In this document: positions 40,671 to 52,941 of the stretch, piece by piece
Numbering within the stretch: the stretch's first letter is position 1
How the letters are laid out: every line of letters begins with the position of its first letter
Assembly (NCBI GenBank): GCA_016647705.1
Contig: CM028333.1
Span: 26,158,243 to 26,222,242, forward strand
DNA length: 64,000 nucleotides
Source of the DNA: Eucommia ulmoides
Taxonomy: Eukaryota; Streptophyta; Magnoliopsida; Garryales; Eucommiaceae
Direction of reading: 5' to 3'
The notes under the pieces: generated by a model
What the model was told of the DNA's origin: nothing
Seen by the model: only the letters and a program-made list of their open reading frames with translations
Database searches by the model: none
Program-made: the position numbers and the translations under genes

Positions 40671-41803
40671 GGATGATGTGTTTTGTGTATCCTCTTTTGA
40701 TAGTGGTAAATGCGTATATGATAATGTGGTTTATGATTCTTGTAATTTTAGTGGTAGTGATGGAGATGATGATAATGAAAATGTCTATATATGAAAAAAT
40801 TACTTTCTTTCACACTACTTTTTACTTAAAAAAGCTTGAGTTTAAAAAGAAAAATTACTTCTTTTGAAAACGGTGGAAAAAGTGTTCGAAAATCTAAAAT
40901 GTATTTGGATGATTATTGTGGTTCAAAAGAGTTTTCAAAAGTTGTTTTTTAAATTAATAATTTGCTTTCTAAAGTGGATTCTCTTGAAAATGAAAAAAAA
41001 GTTTTAAAAAATAAATTTAATATGATTTCCAGGCAAATGTCAGATTTTATTTCTAAAATCGATTTACTTAAGAAAAATTTTGAAAAATCAAAATCCAACC
41101 TTAAGTCTATTTCGAGAGATTCTAAAAAAGATTTTTCTAGGTAAAGTGAATATGCTTCATCGTTTCATCTTTCATCACAGGCCAGTGATAGTTATACTTC
41201 TATTGTTAGAAATGATTTATATTTTACATCTTGTGCTTTTTATGAAAAATTAAATTTGAGATGTTATTATTGCAATAGGATTGGACATTTTAAAGTATCA
41301 TGTCTGTTTTGGAATCCTAAGTTTATGTCTAATAAGGACGGATCCAAAATGAAATGGATACCGAAGAAAATTATTGAAATGTATTGTGCAAAATTACAAA
41401 ATATCGGAAGTGGACTTGAAGGAACAGTTAAAGAGTTTATATCAAAGCTAAAACCACAATGGACGTGTACAAAGCGAAGAGATGCACCAAAGACAAGAGG
41501 CGAAATTGTAAAGGAACCACAAGAGATATGTGCTAAGAGAAAAGTTGTACCAAAACTAAGATTGGATATCACCAGAAAACCACAAGCGATACGTGCAAAG
41601 AGAATCATCAATGAATCAAAAGGCAAAAATCAAAAGAAGAGAGGATACGATCAAGCCAAGAAGAATTACGCATCTAAATCAATTATGAGCTCAAATGAGG
41701 TAAAAAATAAAGTCACCCCAAAAGATAGAAAAGGTACTCCTAACCCTCCGCATTTTAAATTTATTAAATTTGTTAAAGATGGAGAGTCTCGACTTACCAA
41801 ATA
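40671..41803 (+). pseudogene. Gag C-terminal region of the SIRE-like element, partly intact
   Basis: An ATG at 40671 opens a short acidic segment (VYDSCNFSGSDGDDDNEN), then stops and shifts. A heptad-like segment (LENEKKVLKNKF) follows at about 40965-41144. An intact 182-residue frame (41256-41801) has the zinc knuckle CYYCNRIGHFKVSC (CX2CX4HX4C) and the KDGSKMKWIPK block usual in SIRE/Maximus gag, then a long basic tail with repeats of a QxxCAKR-like phrase. The gag N-terminal domain is missing. Confidence 0.72.
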
Positions 41804-42837
41804 AGTAAGTTGGTAATTGTTTCTAAGATCTATTCTAAATGATGCGTTCTCCTGTTGTCTTAGAAATATTCTATGGTGATTACGACAATCACATTTTGTT
41901 AGGGGATAATTACATTTTTTTATTTTATAATGTGCTTATATGCTTATATGTTATTGAGATTTTGAAATTGAAATGAGTTAAGTTTTTTATTAATCTTGAT
42001 TTATTAAAATGTATGATATTTTAATTGAGGTAAATTAAATGATAAAGAATAATTTATTTGATTTGAATTGTTCAGGATCATGATTGTATGCTTACATGGA
42101 TATATTTATATGAATTAAGTATCTAGCTATATATATGGTAATAGGTCATTCTTATATGTCTCATATTGTCACAACCCACCTCGGACACCCGTCATGTGGG
42201 GCCAGCGTGACGTAGACATGACACCGCCCAACTGACTAGCCAACCTCAATACGTCAATAACAAAATTGTAAATCTAAACAACACATATAATAGTCCCATC
42301 TGATAGGGATACACTGTCCCGAATATAAATACAATCAAACAAATCCCTTGAACCTCACTTAGATTTCAGTTCTGATATCTCGTCTCCAAAATTTTTCTCA
42401 AATGACTCATTTGCGTGACCCGCATAACTTTATCTTGCGCCAGTAGGGGACCGACCGACTCCTAGCTATTTTACCTGCGAGTGTACTGCCTTCTTAGTAA
42501 AAATATTTTGTAATAATAAATCATTCTACAACATCTAAATGGATCAAGTGTGAGAATAGAAACAGCATGTAACTAGTAAAATTCTCCATAATATAAGTAG
42601 TGAAAATAAAGCAATAAATATAAGTTCCATTCCAACCCATCTAGTAAAATAATACCAATCACCATAATAAATAACAAATCACCAAATATAAGTAAAATGT
42701 CACATCTCAAACACACATCTCAAACCATCACTCCACCACAACACACACTGGCTAGCCATAGTGATCGTTTTAACCTCACGATCAGGAGTTGCAACGTACC
42801 GTAACATCCATAGGAATGCCTTCCTACGAAATATCCA

Positions 42838-43120
42838 CACCTCTTTTGGGGAGAACTATAATCCACACCCCTTACGGAGAGAACTATCCACATCCCATGG
42901 GAAGAATCCAAACCCCTTACGGGGAGAAATAAAATTCACACCCCTTTCGGGGAGAAACCACACCCCTTGCGGGGAGAACAACTATGGCATCGTCAAAATC
43001 ATCAGTATAGTTAAAAATCCACATTTTTTATGGGAAGAAATATATTTTCACTCCATATCGTCAAAAATTCACACCCCTTATGGGGAGAATATAAGCCACA
43101 CCCTTTTCGGAAAGAATTTC
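42838..43120. repeat. Minisatellite of ccacaccccttacggggaga units
   Basis: About eight units of 20-35 bp, each holding the palindromic core ccccttncgggg or a variant (ccccttacgggg, cccctttcgggg, ccccttgcgggg, ccccttatgggg). Confidence 0.85.
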
Positions 43121-43389
43121 CAAAATCACGTTTTTTACTCTCCTTTTTAAAAGTACCACCAATTTCAGTAAAACCCATTTTTCTATCTTTGTACCACCGA
43201 TTTTAATAAAAACCATTTCTCCCACCTTAGTTTTTAGAAAACCAAACATTCTTAGAAAATCAGTTACTTTCCACTCTCTTTTAGAAACCAACACAATACC
43301 CCGAAAATTCATTTTACCAACTTACCCAAATACCTGCTTGATCCATATAATTTATAAAATTGTACAGTTTAAGTAAACCAATATTGCAT

Positions 43390-43395
<6 letters not shown>

Positions 43396-43432
<37 letters not shown>
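43396..43432. repeat. (TA)n microsatellite
   Basis: Thirty-odd bases of pure TA repeats within the solo LTR. Confidence 0.95.
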
Positions 43433-43436
<4 letters not shown>

Positions 43437-45134
43437 TTTGGCAAGAAGACAGTACACTCACCTTATTAACCGCTCTCCAAAACCTTCACTGACCATACTC
43501 TATCGGGACACCGGTGCTTGCGAGCTTAATAGTGACAGAGCCTAAATTAATATCTTATCTAAAACATCTGAATCATGCAATGCAGACCCTATATTCCGAA
43601 TCGTTACTATTTTATGTACCACGTAATTAAAATTAATTAATCGTTAGAAAATTGTTACGACTTTAGGATTTGTAACGCTAAATAAAATTTAATTTAACAA
43701 AAATTAATAATCGATTGAAATTCACCTGTTTCCGAATTGTTTGGCGACCACGAGATGGGTTTTTGATTTTCAGTGGGGTGGTTTATGTAATTCCCTTTTC
43801 TTTTTCTTTTTCCCTTCTTTTTTTTTTTTTTTTTTTTTCCCCCCGTTTCTGTTCTGTTTTGGTTTTTGCCGGCCGGCCACGTACCACCCATCGGCAATCA
43901 CCCTCACACACCCAGCAGCAGCTCCGTCGGACCAAAACGGAGACCCACACAGCTACCGACGGAACAAAACCGACGAACACACATACACCAACCTGAAAAC
44001 CGAATGGCATACCCATCCACAAAATTGACGGCCGGACACACCCCACCACGGCCACCGACAATAACCACAATCACACCGTTGGATCAAATACACACACACA
44101 CATGCACACAACAACACACATGCCTACACTGTCCCAGTTGGAGAACGACAGCCCACGCACAAATGCCGCACACATACAAACGAACACACCCCCAGTCGGT
44201 CCATGACCCCCGGCCAACCACCCATACACACACTAAGTCAACGAACACACACACACGTCTGAACCACACGCCCACACAAGCCGAAACACATACACTGCCA
44301 AACAAATAGAGTACATACGACCCAACACACACATGCACACAGCTATACACCCACTCTCCGAACGACGGTCGTCTGAATAGCGCTCACTTCGCTGGCAACA
44401 CACACATACCACCGGCTGGACAGACGGACACACACACGCACAACTGGAGGCCACTGCCGACCTCCATCTCTCTCTCCTCTGTTTCTTGTTCTTGGTTTAC
44501 AACCAACACATACACACACACTCCACTTACCCAACCGGAGAGACGGCGACGACACTCCCACCGGACCAACAACGACGCCCACCAATGACACAACAATGGC
44601 GATCGAACAACACACAAACAGCACCTCCACCGGAGCAACGACTGCGATCTGAAACTCACCACCGTCGAACCCTCTCTCTCTATTTCCTGATTTTCTCTTT
44701 GATTTTCAGATTTGATGAGATTTTTGATCATTACACATGCATGAAGATATATATATATATATATATATATATTACATGTAATTAGTGAGTTCAATTCATC
44801 CAAGCGTGCCACATCACTGCTCTCTCTATTACCCTGCCGGCGGTTTGCTCGTCCGATCGTATATATATACATATATAATAAACTTTTTAATTAATTATTC
44901 TTTCCTCCCCCAGCTTCCTTTAAATCTTAATTTTAATCAATTTCAACTTTTAAAAGTTTCAAAGATTTGCAATTTCACCCCTTTAAGTTTCAATTAAAAG
45001 TTAAATGTCAATTTACCTCCCTAAGTTGGGATTTAATGTTTCTAAATTTTCAATTTGACCCAATTTCATCCCGAATTTTCATAATTACTCTAAAATACAA
45101 TGACGTACATGTTAATTTGGGGTCTTACACATAT

Positions 45135-46781
45135 CCTTTAATTTTTAAATGATTATTATTGTGTAAGAGATTGAGCATGTTACGAGATAACATCCTTAAT
45201 ATGCATGTTATTGATTGAAATATGATTCATGTTCTTGAGCGTTAATGATTATGTGTTAATGAGAAACATGTTACTTGAGAAGACTAGATCTGAATTGATT
45301 GGATTAATATTGCTTGGAATTGATTAATGATCATACATATTGATGAAAATAATTGATAAATATATGTTCACTTGATTTTTACTAATGATCTTTTTCCAAG
45401 CATGTTCAAAAGAGTTTCAGGCTTTAAGATTACTCAAGGAGAAACAAATATTCATACCGAAACTCAAAGTTGAGTAAAGAATAAGAACGAGGTTGATTCA
45501 AGAAGATAATTGATTAAAGTTGAATCTTCATTCAACTAAGTGGTAAAACAAACTCATTCTTGCATTATTATGAGAGAAATTTAAGTATCATGATTTGATT
45601 ATATGACTATGTTATATGAGATTCTCTAAAAGTCATGTTTAAAATATACGAAATATCTTATATCAATTCATGACTCGTTTATCATTGAATTATTTATCAA
45701 TTTGCATAATCTCTAAATATATATGGCATGAGTTATTCGTTAATGATTATTGTTGAAAAATGGAGCTGAATTTTTTTTATGAAATAAGTATGCGTTATAT
45801 TGATAGCTTCATAAATTATCATTGAGAAATGCTTCATATCTTAGTGCGATAAAGATTATATGTTTCTAGATTCTATCTGTAAGGAAGATATATTTTGGTA
45901 TCATGAGTATGGCATGTGGACTTAACTGATAATTATATGATTGCATGCTACATTGTTGAAAAATTTTGATTACCTCAAATTTATTCTCCTAAGCATAAAT
46001 TGACTTGTTTACAATTATATATGGGGAGAAATGTTTATAAGAGGGGTAATATTATGTCATGCTTATATTGAAAGATGAGTTTTGTTGGAAAATCAAAAGA
46101 GTTAATATGCTTGTAAAAAATTAATATCATGCTATATTGCTGAAATATTATGATTATTCACCTATGCATGAATATTATTCATTTACAATTTGATAGAGGA
46201 AGATTGCATGCTCAGAAATATATTTTTGGTGTGGATCATGTTGAATTGAGTAGATTTGATATTTATCTATAAAAATGATTCACATAGTGTTGATGTTTTG
46301 TGCTTAAAAGTTGAATTTATGAGTTGATTCAATGTGCTTTTAAAAGAGTTATATATATATATATTCGGATTTAATTACTTTAGATTTACTCTTTCAAGTA
46401 TATTATATGGTTGCCTAGAGTAATGTTTATGTGGGTTTCCTCCTCCCTAATTTTTTTTTTTGAAGATGACAAATGGGAAGAAATTAGATGATGTTTTATT
46501 AATGGGAAAAATTAGTTGATGTGTGATTAAGGGAGAGTATGTTTAAAATAGTGCTTTAATTGAGTATTTTAAATTTGTGCAAAAGGGGAGAAATTAGTGA
46601 TAAGGAGAATTCTTTAAAAATTTGTGCTTTATTGAGTGTTTTTAAATTGTGCATTATTGAAATCTTCATTATGATACTTTAACGAGTTAAAGAACCCGTC
46701 CTCGAATTCAGCGGAAGTGTGATTATATTTTATTTTGAAGAAAATATCAAAGTTAATTGTCATCATTAAAAATGGGGAGAT
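45135..46781 (+). other. Non-coding internal part of the SIRE-like element
   Basis: Aligns over long stretches with 56280-57603 in the second family member, for example around 45900 and 56840 (gtggacttaactgataatta). No pol-like sequence was found. It ends with a purine tract (aaaaatggggagattg) directly before the 3' LTR. Confidence 0.7.
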
Positions 46782-47489
46782 TGTTGATTCTAAGATTTTG
46801 ATGAATAATTAAATATTGATATTTTGATGGAACTAATGTTTAATTAAGTGTTTCAGTGATTTAAAATTCCAGTAATGAAGATGTCAAATTAAATGGATGA
46901 GAAATGAAGATGTCAAGATGATGAAGAAGAATTAAGAGTTTGAAGAAATTAGGAAAAACAACTCAAGTGAATCTTAACTCTTAATATCCCATTTAGGAAC
47001 ACACACATAGTACAAAATGTATTTTATCTTTTATGTGTGTTTTGATTTAGTTAAATTATTTGCTCCTATGTGATTTGAAAAGAAATAATTTTGAATGACT
47101 AAAATGAAATATAAGAATATTAGTGGAGCTAATCGAGAGAAGAAAATGGTTAAATGAGCAAAATCGTAAAAGAAAATGAGTTAAAAACGTATTCAAAGAA
47201 GAGATCCAGTGACAACAGTCGACTGGTGAAAGAAGGAAGAACTCTTTGAATCAACAAGTCGACCGGGTGGTCGACCAATGCACGCATTAGCGATAGCTTG
47301 GCTACAACCTGAATTGGGCAGTCGACCGAACTCACTGTTTCAGGATACTGTTTGATCCGAGATTATATCCAAAAGTAGTCATTTTTTGTTAGGATTTGAG
47401 AGAGATTTCGGGGATATTATCTACATTTAAGATATGGTTCATATATTAATTAAATTCTATTAATACGGTTCATCAAATAATAGGATCAA

Positions 47490-47491
<2 letters not shown>
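46782..47491 (+). repeat. 3' LTR of the SIRE-like element, internally deleted
   Basis: Starts tgttgattctaagattttga and follows the LTR for about 700 bp, with gtcgacc palindromes at 47215-47335. It then jumps to a terminal caaca. About 1.4 kb of LTR is missing. Confidence 0.75.

Positions 47492-47493
<2 letters not shown>

Positions 47494-47540
<47 letters not shown>
47494..47540. repeat. (TA)n microsatellite
   Basis: About 46 bp of TA repeats at the right flank of the SIRE-like element; probably part of the TA-rich target. Confidence 0.95.
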
Positions 47541-47543
<3 letters not shown>

Positions 47544-49727
47544 TAGCGTATAACTCGTACCTGAAGGAACTGATTAAAAATGAATCCAAACATAAATAAA
47601 AAAGACAACTAATATATAAAAATTATAATAAAATTAAAATTGCATCATTTTAGTTGCTCAAAAATTTGTAGTAAAAAATAAAAAATAGGGACAATTACCA
47701 AATGAGTATATATTACAAAAGGTGATTTTTGTTGATGAGTGATGATCGTATCCTGCAATTCGTAGACATAAGAAATAGCAAAACCATTAACATAATTAAA
47801 AGTTTAACATCCAAAAGATTGTCGATATTCTACAATAAGGAAAACCTCATATTAAACATCAAATTGACCATACATAAATGAAAAAAAAAAGAGAACTATT
47901 GTAAAACACTTGAAAAAGTAACGAAAAAAAAACACACACACAAAAAAAAAAAAAAAAAGAAGCCATATTTAAAGGTCCTTTGTCAATTAAAGTTGGCCTA
48001 TTAAATTGTAATACAAAATAGCAAAAAAAAAAAACAAAAGAGTTGTTACATGCATTTAAATCCACTTACAAAATTCACCAAAGACCACTTATCAAAATTT
48101 ACAATAATCTAACAAATATAACAAACGAACCTTTATTTGGAGTAAAGTTACTCACCTGCAGAAATAAGGTTCAATAAGAAATATATCATTTTGGTTGATC
48201 CTAAAATAACCGATTGATTTCCTTTGAAGGTTACTCCTGGAGATAATACACCATAGCTTGAAACTACATCAGATAAAGGTATTTTGAGGAAGGATATTTA
48301 AAATTCATTAGAATCTAAGACCCAAAACCTCTATATCAAAAACTTCATTGGCAACTATGTACCAAAAATGAAAAAAAAAAAAAAAAAAAAAACAAATAGA
48401 ACAATCCATCTATTAAAAAAATAAAATAAAATTGGTGAAATCAAAAAATCAAATTAAATTAGACAAAGGTCATTATGCGTATAGACTTATCGATAATTAT
48501 TTGATTGAGATTTAGAAAACATCTTCAGGCACTTCTTGCACTGGGAAAGCAAAAAATGCTAATTGAACATAAATATGAGAACAAAAATGCTAAACGAACA
48601 AAAATATAGGAATAAAAATACTAAAGAACACTTATCCAATCTTATTTCTCGGGGAAAAAACTAATTTGAGCAAGGATTTAAACCAAAATATCCTATTACA
48701 AATTATTCAATAAGACTTCGCCAACAAAATTTTTCATAAAAACAAAATGATATCTAAGTTAGGACATTCTAAAAAAACAACTTCGAATCAACAAATAATA
48801 TATCTAAGTTCTTTTTAAATCACATTCAGCATTCCAAAATCTTCAAAGGATAGTTAACCAAAACAAATAAAATAAAATACAAAACTGAGGCTTTAAACCA
48901 CAATTTCGTTAAACAATAAGAAAAACATTAAAATTGAGTTCTTGAAGCACACACACTAATAATCAAAAGGAAATGTCTTACCCTGAACGTTGAGAACAAA
49001 GATCTCTGGAGTATTTATATTTCCAAAAATCTATTTACATTCCGGTCCCATATTTTAAGAACAAAATAAAGAAACACAACAGAATTGTTCAAAATTCTAT
49101 TTCTGTGCTGGGAAAAAAAAAAACTCTAATAATCACCATCTGACAATGAAGAAATATCAACTTCAAATATGTAAATTTACAGTTATGCACCAAAATTCAA
49201 AGCAAATTTACACGAAAATCTTTTCTCTTTACACAGGCATAGAGGAGAAGTCATAAGGCTTGGCTTTATCCATACACACAAAAAGAACGTGTGTAGAAGA
49301 ACTAAATTAAGTTGAGTAACAGAGAGCTCTGACCAGCCATGGCAAACTTGAGCTGCCAATTTCTTGCCACAAACCATAAAATGAATGTGCCACTAGTGTT
49401 TTCATTGAAGGCACCTCAATGAAAATGAATGTGCAAACAAAATATTACTAAAATAACATCGAAAGTACAAATCTAAATTCTCAAACCCTAGATTGACAAC
49501 AGAATAGAAACATAAAGCTAAATAAATAGAAACACATAGCAAATCTGTTTATTATATAGACCAGAAACAGAGAATAGAAACACAAACCCTAGATTAACAA
49601 TCAACACATAACATTCCAAAGAACAATGAAGTAGCAGCGCAAACATACAATTCGTAGGAAAAAAAAACCAATGAAAAAGAATTAGGAAAATGAATAGAGG
49701 AGAAACACAAATGAGACGGCGACTCAC
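47541..49727. other. AT-rich region, no confirmed gene
   Basis: No transposon ends and no frame with domain similarity. It contains A-rich runs (47880-47960, 48370-48390). It may hold downstream exons of the minus-strand transcription unit suggested at 49728-49804, but I cannot place any. Confidence 0.45.
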
Positions 49728-49804
49728 CTTTGTGCGACGACGGAGGATGACGACAACGGAGGTGTATCTATGTGTAGTACTGCAAGAACTACATATAGAG
49801 ACAT
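49728..49804 (-). other. Candidate first exon of a minus-strand gene or non-coding RNA
   Basis: On the minus strand an ATG at 49804-49802 opens a short frame (MSLYVVLAVLHIDTPPL and so on, 26 codons) that meets a consensus donor, AAAG/GTGAGT, at 49728/49727. It is preceded by a C/T-rich leader with a (CT)n run (49982-49933), as in many plant 5' untranslated regions. No downstream exon could be assigned. It could equally be a gene relic. Confidence 0.25.
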
Positions 49805-49930
49805 TTAGGAGAGAGCAAAGAGAATTGGAGAAAGAGAGAATCACTTGAGAATTAAGAGGGGATTAGGGAATTAGGGATCGAAATTTGGAGAATTAGGGAT
49901 CGAAATTTGACTCAGTACTTTGCTTAATTA

Positions 49931-49932
<2 letters not shown>

Positions 49933-49982
<50 letters not shown>
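49933..49982. repeat. (GA)n microsatellite
   Basis: About 50 bp of pure GA repeats. Confidence 0.95.
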
Positions 49983-49986
<4 letters not shown>

Positions 49987-50446
49987 AGGTAATGCATAAC
50001 CAAGAAAGAGAGAGATAACTAATTTAGGTAAGAGAGAGATAGTGAATTAGCCTTGCGTAATGAAATTCCCTTCCACTAATTTAGGTAATGCCATTTTTAG
50101 TATTATATATGTCCTTATAAACTATCCTAATTAAAATATATGTCCTAATTAAATAGAGCCAATTAATATATATGTCCTTATATACTATTGTGTCTATGCG
50201 AGTATGTAATGATATATGCTGATTTCCTTTTCGGCAAACTTGTTTTCCTTTTCGGTAAATCTAATTTCCTTACACGATCCTTAACTTATGTCACCAAAGT
50301 ATCCTAGTCAGCACTTTATTTAGCCTCGTCAGTAACTTTTATTTGTCCTAGTCATATTTTTGTTTGTTCTAGTCAGCAAAAAATCATCTTGTTTTATATA
50401 ATAGATATACACACACACATGTGTGTGTGTATATATGTATACAAAC

Positions 50447-50489
<43 letters not shown>

Positions 50490-51640
50490 TGTATATATAT
50501 ACATATATATGTATATGTACATATGTCCATATATATATATATATATTTGAAAACACAAATTATTTTATATGGATGAAAAATGAGAAGAAAAGTGAAATAC
50601 AATTTTTTTTTAATTAATTTTTGTTTTCACGAAGAAAATGAACAAAAAATTCTACCAGATCCTATCTAAGTCATTGTCTCAAACTGCAGAGTATACTTTC
50701 CAAAGACATTCCTCAACGAACTAACTATTTTCAAACCCTACCATTGCAATATAAGACCATGTTTTCACACCTCTACTACGTCAAAGGGAACGAGAGATAA
50801 CCAACATTCTAGAGAGAAAGAGAGGTACAGTCATGGAGATTGATATCAACGTCAAGGTGAAATTCATTGGGGGTCACAATAGGCTTGTTATGGGCCTACT
50901 GTACTATGTCCTAAAAAAATGCAAAAAAAATCATGTGGAAGTTGCCGGAGCAGAAGACCCACCACCCGCCGTCAATCTCGAGGTGGAGTTCACCTGACTG
51001 ACATGGTAGACTATTTCCTTTCAAATTTTTTTATAAAGTACTAAATGTGGGTTAATAATTTTTTGGTCCCTCATAAATGCGATTGATATTCAATTGGTCT
51101 CGGTATTTGAAAATAGATAATTTAGCCTTTGACTAGGGGTGGGCAGTGGGCGAGTTGGGACGGTTTGGGATAAAATCGTGGACCAAACTAATACTATACG
51201 GTTTGGGCTAATTTAAACTGTGAATCGTGCAATAGTGTGTGCTTTGAGGTTGGTTGGATTATGCGAGTTAGTTAGTTTAGATCACGAATCGTCCAATAGT
51301 GTGCGATTCAGGACTAGTTGTGGGTTGGGCTAGTTAAACAATCACAAAACATTACATATTTGTTCCCCGAATGTTCTATTGTATTTTTAATTTATTTTTG
51401 GTTGAGTTCAACTTTTTAATTTGTTCCTTACTATATATGCTTGGCTGCCTTTGTTTGCTTCATTTTCTTCGATTGTTCTTGAGTTTTATCATTTGGTGTT
51501 TCATTTCTGGTTCATCCTCTCTTTTCTCATCTCTTTTTGTTTATACCCTAGAGTATCTTTTTTGGGCACATGGTAGTTGTATTGTATTTTTATCTTCTTT
51601 TTTTCTTTCATATCAACCGCTTTCGTTCACACACACATAC
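49983..51640. other. Intergenic region with microsatellites
   Basis: Holds TG/TA microsatellites at 50403-50550, a small open frame at 50833-50997 and a GC-richer stretch beginning aggggtgggcagtgggcgag at 51126-51350 that resembles one end of an hAT-type element. Nothing else was recognised. Confidence 0.5.
50833..50997 (+). CDS. Small open reading frame of 54 residues, unknown
   Basis: ATG in the context gtcATGgag, 54 codons and TGA. It reads MEIDINVKVKFIGGHNRLV at the start and ends PPPAVNLEVEFT. There is no recognised domain or signal. It is preceded by a gagagaaagagagg leader-like stretch. It may be chance or a gene fragment. Confidence 0.2.
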   Translation: MEIDINVKVKFIGGHNRLVMGLLYYVLKKCKKNHVEVAGAEDPPPAVNLEVEFT

Positions 51641-51657
51641 ACACACATATATATACA

Positions 51658-51700
<43 letters not shown>
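51641..51700. repeat. CA/TG and TA microsatellite at the edge of viral block 2
   Basis: acacacatacacacac, then tgtgtgtg and (TA)n, ending where viral leader sequence begins on the minus strand. Confidence 0.85.
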
Positions 51701-51705
<5 letters not shown>

Positions 51706-52330
51706 CTTTATTGATATTGAAAATTAAAATATTGAAAATACATGAAGAAATAAAATATTTGAAAACTTACAGGGATATCTTGAGCAAACACGTTTTGAGT
51801 AAGGCTAGAAAGGTTTTAGAACTTCTGAGTTCTTAACCTATTTTTGGTGAGGGAACTCTCTTGAAATTTGAATACTCATGCTCACTTGGGATAAAATGTA
51901 AAAATTTTGCCGTGTCCTAACAAATGAAACGAGAAGTCCTTATAAAGAGTCTGGACTACAAAATTTTTGTATTACAATTAAATAAAGGATAAAAAGAAAG
52001 AAAGATTCTCCTTTTTGAAAAGTAAAGTTTTGCTTTTGAAAATTGATGCCATATCCTTCGTATGTTTCTGGAAAGTAGATGCCAAAACAATTCCATCCTT
52101 TTGAAAATAAACTTTATCTTTTGAAAAGTTGATGCCTTCTTTTGTTTTTGTCTTGAACATTTGTCTTCCTTTTGAACATTGAATTCTTGCTTCGTCCTTG
52201 ATTTTGCTTTTGAAAATATGGCCTTGTTTTTGCCCTTCTTTACCAAAGTTGTCTAACACGCCATGGCATTTTGAGTAAAGTTTGATGGTTCTTTGAATTT
52301 GTTATATTGATCTAATCATATCACACATGG
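51700..52330 (-). promoter_or_regulatory. Leader-like region of viral block 2
   Basis: Non-coding on the minus strand, with a tttataagg TATA-like motif (51935-51945), a polyadenylation-like aataaag at 51706-51715 (as ctttatt on the plus strand) and several imperfect repeats of cttttgaaaa plus gatgcc (52010-52215). Two overlapping frames of about 95 residues across the repeats look like chance. Confidence 0.4.
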
Positions 52331-52399
52331 GTAGTGACCTTTGGGTGAAAATTCACATGATCAAAATCAATACAAAATTCAAAATTTCATCATATTATC

Positions 52400-52941
52400 C
52401 AAATTATGTTATTCGTACTTTGGATGACAAAGATATACTAGAGGGAACTTCTGCATGCCATTCGTTGAGGTAGACTTCATACAAAGAGCTTTTGATATTA
52501 ATGGATAATTTAACTTCCGGGTGGAAATCTTGATCATGATGAATCTTCTGGATTGAATATTCTGCTGCGAGCTTTAGGGGACCTTCTAAATAGATAATGT
52601 TTTTGAAGTCGGTCTTTCAGACAACATTCCTTACTATCCAGTGTTCAATTTGATCTTCAAGAGGCAAGTTGAAATTGGTCCAGTTTGGTTCATATTTTGG
52701 GAATCTGAGTGGGTTAGTTTTTTCGAACAATACATTTTTGTTTCTTTTGATAAGTGCAATCAAGTGTTTTGTAGGAGAAGGGCGAAGTCCTTTGAATATT
52801 GGCCATTGGATTTGATATAAAACCTCAATTCCTTCAATGTAATTTTGAGAAAATATATTGAGCATACAAATGGTAAGTCTTCTACCAAATTGCTGGGTTT
52901 GATTAGGATTGTAAATATTGAGGTGTAAGGGTAATGGTTTC
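52400..52941 (-). pseudogene. Unassigned coding-like region of viral block 2, downstream part
   Basis: The minus-strand frame 52865-52617 (82 residues) reads MLNIFSQNYIEGIEVLYQI at the start and ends QIEHWIVRNVV. The frame is also open upstream across the insertion point of the SIRE-like element. I do not recognise the family. Position after the protease suggests a viral product. Confidence 0.4.
52937..52941. repeat. Target site duplication gtttc (left copy; right copy 59735-59739)
   Basis: Identical five bases flank the element at 52942-59734. Confidence 0.88.

Larger units (their letters stand above)
42167..45129 (+). mobile_element. Chromovirus-type solo LTR, 2963 bp
   Basis: Begins tgtcacaacccacctcgg, ends ttggggtcttaca, and has a perfect 5-bp duplication catat on both sides (42162-42166, 45130-45134). 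The ends are typical of Tekay/Del-type LTRs. It contains a minisatellite (42838-43120), a (TA)n run (43396-43431), a C/A-rich GC-rich block (43860-44640) and a (TA)n run near 44750. There is no internal region or second LTR, so it fits a solo LTR. A related LTR in minus orientation starts at 63240. Confidence 0.8.
38768..47491 (+). mobile_element. Non-autonomous SIRE-like copia element with an inverted 5' LTR
   Basis: From left to right: an LTR in minus orientation lacking its first 350 bp or so (38768-40504), the last 95 bp of an LTR in plus orientation (40505-40599), a primer site, a gag-like region (40671-41803), non-coding internal sequence interrupted by a solo LTR (42167-45129), a purine tract, and a 3' LTR with a large internal deletion (46782-47491). 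Flanks are aaata on both sides (38763-38767 and 47492-47496), consistent with one insertion event, though the flanks are AT-rich. No pol is present. The internal sequence aligns with that of 55075-57603. Confidence 0.7.

Noticed and set aside
42761-43150. 129-residue frame across the ccccttacgggg minisatellite
   Set aside because: It is explained by the repeat units and lies within the LTR.
43866-44309. 147-residue frame rich in His, Thr and Pro in the solo LTR
   Set aside because: CA-rich sequence removes stops in several frames at once; no domain and no start context, and it lies in an LTR.
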